From the NCBI RefSeq assembly GCF_963422355.1, contig NC_085085.1, forward strand, positions 121,150 through 185,149: a stretch of 64,000 bases of DNA. The letters are read 5' to 3'. Shown here piece after piece: positions 61,396 to 64,000 of the stretch (positions are counted from its first letter, which is position 1; every line of letters starts with the position of its first letter). A program made the position numbers and the translations under genes. This stretch comes from Corticium candelabrum (Eukaryota > Porifera > Homoscleromorpha > Homosclerophorida > Plakinidae). The notes under the pieces are model-generated. The model saw nothing but the letters and a program-made list of their open reading frames with translations. It searched no databases and had not been told where the DNA came from.

Positions 61396-62936
61396 TCATA
61401 GCAACTCGTGGAGAATTTCTCGAAGTTTGATCAGTCTTTCCTTAAGTTTCTGTTCGTTGAATCTTTGTTGACTTCGAGCAATCAGTCTCAAAGCATGTCC
61501 ATACTCTGCTTCCTCAAACTGTGGGCCTTGCTCCACGACAACAGTCAACAGCTCCTAAAAACAGCATCAACAGAAAGAACGGTAAAGTATACTGTATAGC
61601 GGCCACTGAACAGGAACTCGGTTATTGATAGTCGTACCACACTTTCACTCTTACTGCTAAACTCTAGCAAAAGTCACAAAGAAAAATTGCAGTAAAGGCC
61701 GGAATCTACTCAAACCCCTCAATAGTTTGCCACAAAGTGTTGTTGCAAATAGCTCAATATTTTGCCACAAAAACTTAAGTATTTTACCTTTGGCCAGATT
61801 GATATTTATAGTAATAAAAAAGTTTTAAAAAATGTGAGGTAGTTCTCGTTGAGTGTTGTTCTAGTCAGAAGACTGTCTTGACTTGACAAAATCTTTGCTT
61901 TCTCAGTGAATGTGGCTTTGATAAATAACAATCACCACACGCCTGCTGTCTACTAAAGTAGCACCGTTATGGCTACCTTACTATCAATAAGTCTTTGATA
62001 GTTGTAGCTGATAGTTGTAGATGAATAAGTAGCATGGTTGTAATACAAATTTACATTCAGTAAACCATACATTACACTAAAGTATATGCATGTCATGTTT
62101 TCATGTGCAAATACTGAAGGCATTGCAACTCAGGATGAGAGTCAATTAATAGTATGCGTGTATTTAAAATCGGCAGCAAACATTTTCTGGTTTCACATCA
62201 AATATTTGCTCAAAATTCTGAAAGCAACTTCAGGCTGCTATAGCCATAGAATAACGGCTGCATAAAACTGTGAAGGCGTTGAACGTTAGAATGTACATCA
62301 CTGATTCATAAACTTATAATTCAACTAAATTAAAAATTAAGTAAAAAATTAAAATTAAAAATTAAACATTAAAAATTAAAAATTAAAAATTAAATATTAA
62401 ATATTACAAAAATAAAAATTTTTGGACCACATAAAACTTTCCATTAGTCTCATTCTGACCTCTCCACTGAGAAACAGCAACTCAAAGTATTGTCTTGCTC
62501 TATCGAGATCCACTTCTCTACTCATTGTGATGTTAGTCAAATTCTGCTGGAGTACAAATATATTACGACACCTACGGACACATAAACACATCATTGTTCC
62601 ATCAAATTAGCCACATTACATGCCATTTAGCTTCATACATTCTCTTGATTCCATTCGCATTGATTTTCTGAAGATACGCAGTACTGGAAATGAGAATAGA
62701 CGCTATCAAATAACCAATCCCTTCAAACAGATACCTACAACAAAATCAATAAAATTCAAGTTCAGAGAATAAATTTGTCTAATTAATGTGCTGGGTTTCA
62801 ATTTCTGGTCCAGTCTGAGCCCACTAACAAAGCATATTAATTAAATGAATACAAGAACATCAGTCAGCTGTCTCTAGTGACAATTTTACACCAGCATAAC
62901 AACAGTAGCACAAGCAATTGAATCACACATGCGTGC

Positions 62937-63019
<83 letters not shown>

Positions 63020-64000
63020 CGTGTTATCAACCACTCTGGTCATATGTCATAATATCTGTACTTACAATTTGTCAAAGGGTCACCCTTTCATGCAGTCACT
63101 CGTTTTCTATAAATTTGTCAAAACATTAAAACCTATTACTTGAATTTCAGTAGACTGAGTGCTTGTGACATCACGTCTTCTGTTGTCAAAAGATCTTGAT
63201 TGAGAAACACAACGTTCTCATCCGGTTCCATAGAATCAGCATCACACACATAGCTTGACTAGACACACGCCCACACACACACTTTAAATACTAAAAAACT
63301 AATGACCAATCACTAGACCTTTCTACCTGTCTTGCTGCTGGTAATAAAAAGTACAAGCAGTGGCATCGAATCTCAAGATGCAACACCAACAACCCCATTT
63401 CAGACAAGCCAACAAGATCACGATGCAACTGCTGAACAGACCTACACACATCCAGACATCAATACAAAATATACAAATGCGTGAATGCATATCTAATGCA
63501 GCACACCCAACAGCAACACATACCACTCTTCAACTGACCTCAACAGATCTACAGGCACATCAAAATTATGCTTCAATTTTCCACCATCAACAGGAGCTAT
63601 GCTCGTCAATACAGCCTGTAGCCGTTCACTTAGCCAGTCCTACATACACACACTGATCAACACATCAATGAACAACACCATTTACATCATCAACCCACCA
63701 GACTCTCCTGAAGATTCGCAATCACTCGTAATTCGTCAAGATCAAGAATAATAGCAGATTTTGACAGCTGTTGGTCACCCAAATTTCTGGTCAGCAAGTC
63801 ACACTCCTACAAAAAAAACCTTTAAAGCCCTGGGCATATACAAAGAAAAGCTTTTTCCAGGTGTATACTAGGGCCTGGGCATTATTTTAGTCCCAAGTGT
63901 ATACATAATCGCAAAAAAATGCTGCTATTTGGCCAGTCATCATCTACACACTCAAAGACAGAAATATCACAAATGCCTGCAATTAATCTTTTGAATGGTC
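61396..64000 (-). CDS. EXOC4: EXOC4/SEC8, exocyst subunit, 3'-terminal exons (partial)
   Basis: EXOC4 is a subunit of the exocyst that tethers secretory vesicles to the plasma membrane. Exons read on the - strand: 63699-63806, 63524-63639, 63327-63441, 63140-63258, 62639-62734, 62460-62571 and 61396-61554, with stop at 61396-61398. The product contains [55 protein letters not shown] and [20 protein letters not shown]. It ends [33 protein letters not shown] and [17 protein letters not shown]. The [19 protein letters not shown] block is nearly identical in vertebrate EXOC4. Upstream exons lie beyond the right edge. Human EXOC4 has a longer basic tail after the last helix; it is missing here. 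Confidence 0.92.
62330..62405. repeat. (AAATT)n-like A/T repeat
   Basis: About 75 bp of AAAAATTAA units in an EXOC4 intron. Confidence 0.85.
62939..63019. repeat. (CA)n microsatellite in EXOC4 intron
   Basis: About 40 uninterrupted CA units. Confidence 0.95.

Overview
This is animal nuclear DNA. Every recognisable gene is split by GT-AG introns, many only 50-100 bp long. Introns and spacers are rich in CA/GT microsatellites, tetranucleotide arrays, small inverted-repeat elements and decayed LINEs. The protein set (type I ferlin, a RIM-binding-protein-like scaffold, sideroflexin, BNIP3-like, EXOC4) points to a metazoan. Compact introns with low protein divergence suggest a marine invertebrate, perhaps a sponge, but the species cannot be proved from the window.

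Layout: (1) 2447-6171 (+), the last exons of a dysferlin/myoferlin-type ferlin; earlier exons lie off the left edge. (2) 6172-9782, repeat-rich spacer containing a 613-bp inverted-repeat element. (3) 9783-13463 (+), a complete DTWD1-type tRNA acp3U transferase whose introns carry two more small elements. (4) 14043-26668 (-), a complete MMS19 gene with many exons. (5) 26855-28528 (+), a three-exon ALMS-motif protein that starts 186 bp from the MMS19 start codon. (6) 28648-48877 (-), a RIM-binding-protein-like gene with a long coiled coil, then SH3, FN3 and SH3. Its introns hold three restriction-like-endonuclease LINE fragments sitting in (TGTC)n arrays and a 1,255-bp uninterrupted (AC)n tract. 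(7) 49328-51547 (+), a BNIP3-like tail-anchored protein. (8) 51890-56622 (+), sideroflexin, with a Dong/R4-like LINE in intron 4. (9) 57436-59239 (+), an SLC25-family mitochondrial carrier. (10) 61396 to the right edge (-), the 3' end of EXOC4/SEC8.

The genes do not form a pathway. MMS19 (Fe-S delivery), sideroflexin, BNIP3-like and the SLC25 carrier all concern iron-sulfur or mitochondrial biology. Ferlin, the RIM-BP-like scaffold and EXOC4 all concern membrane traffic or exocytosis. I infer neighbourhood by chance, not an operon. The main novelty lies in the mobile elements: several MITE families with readable target-site duplications, and LINEs that repeatedly occupy simple-repeat tracts. 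Exon boundaries were read by eye from splice dinucleotides, reading frame and similarity to remembered family members. No alignment was run.
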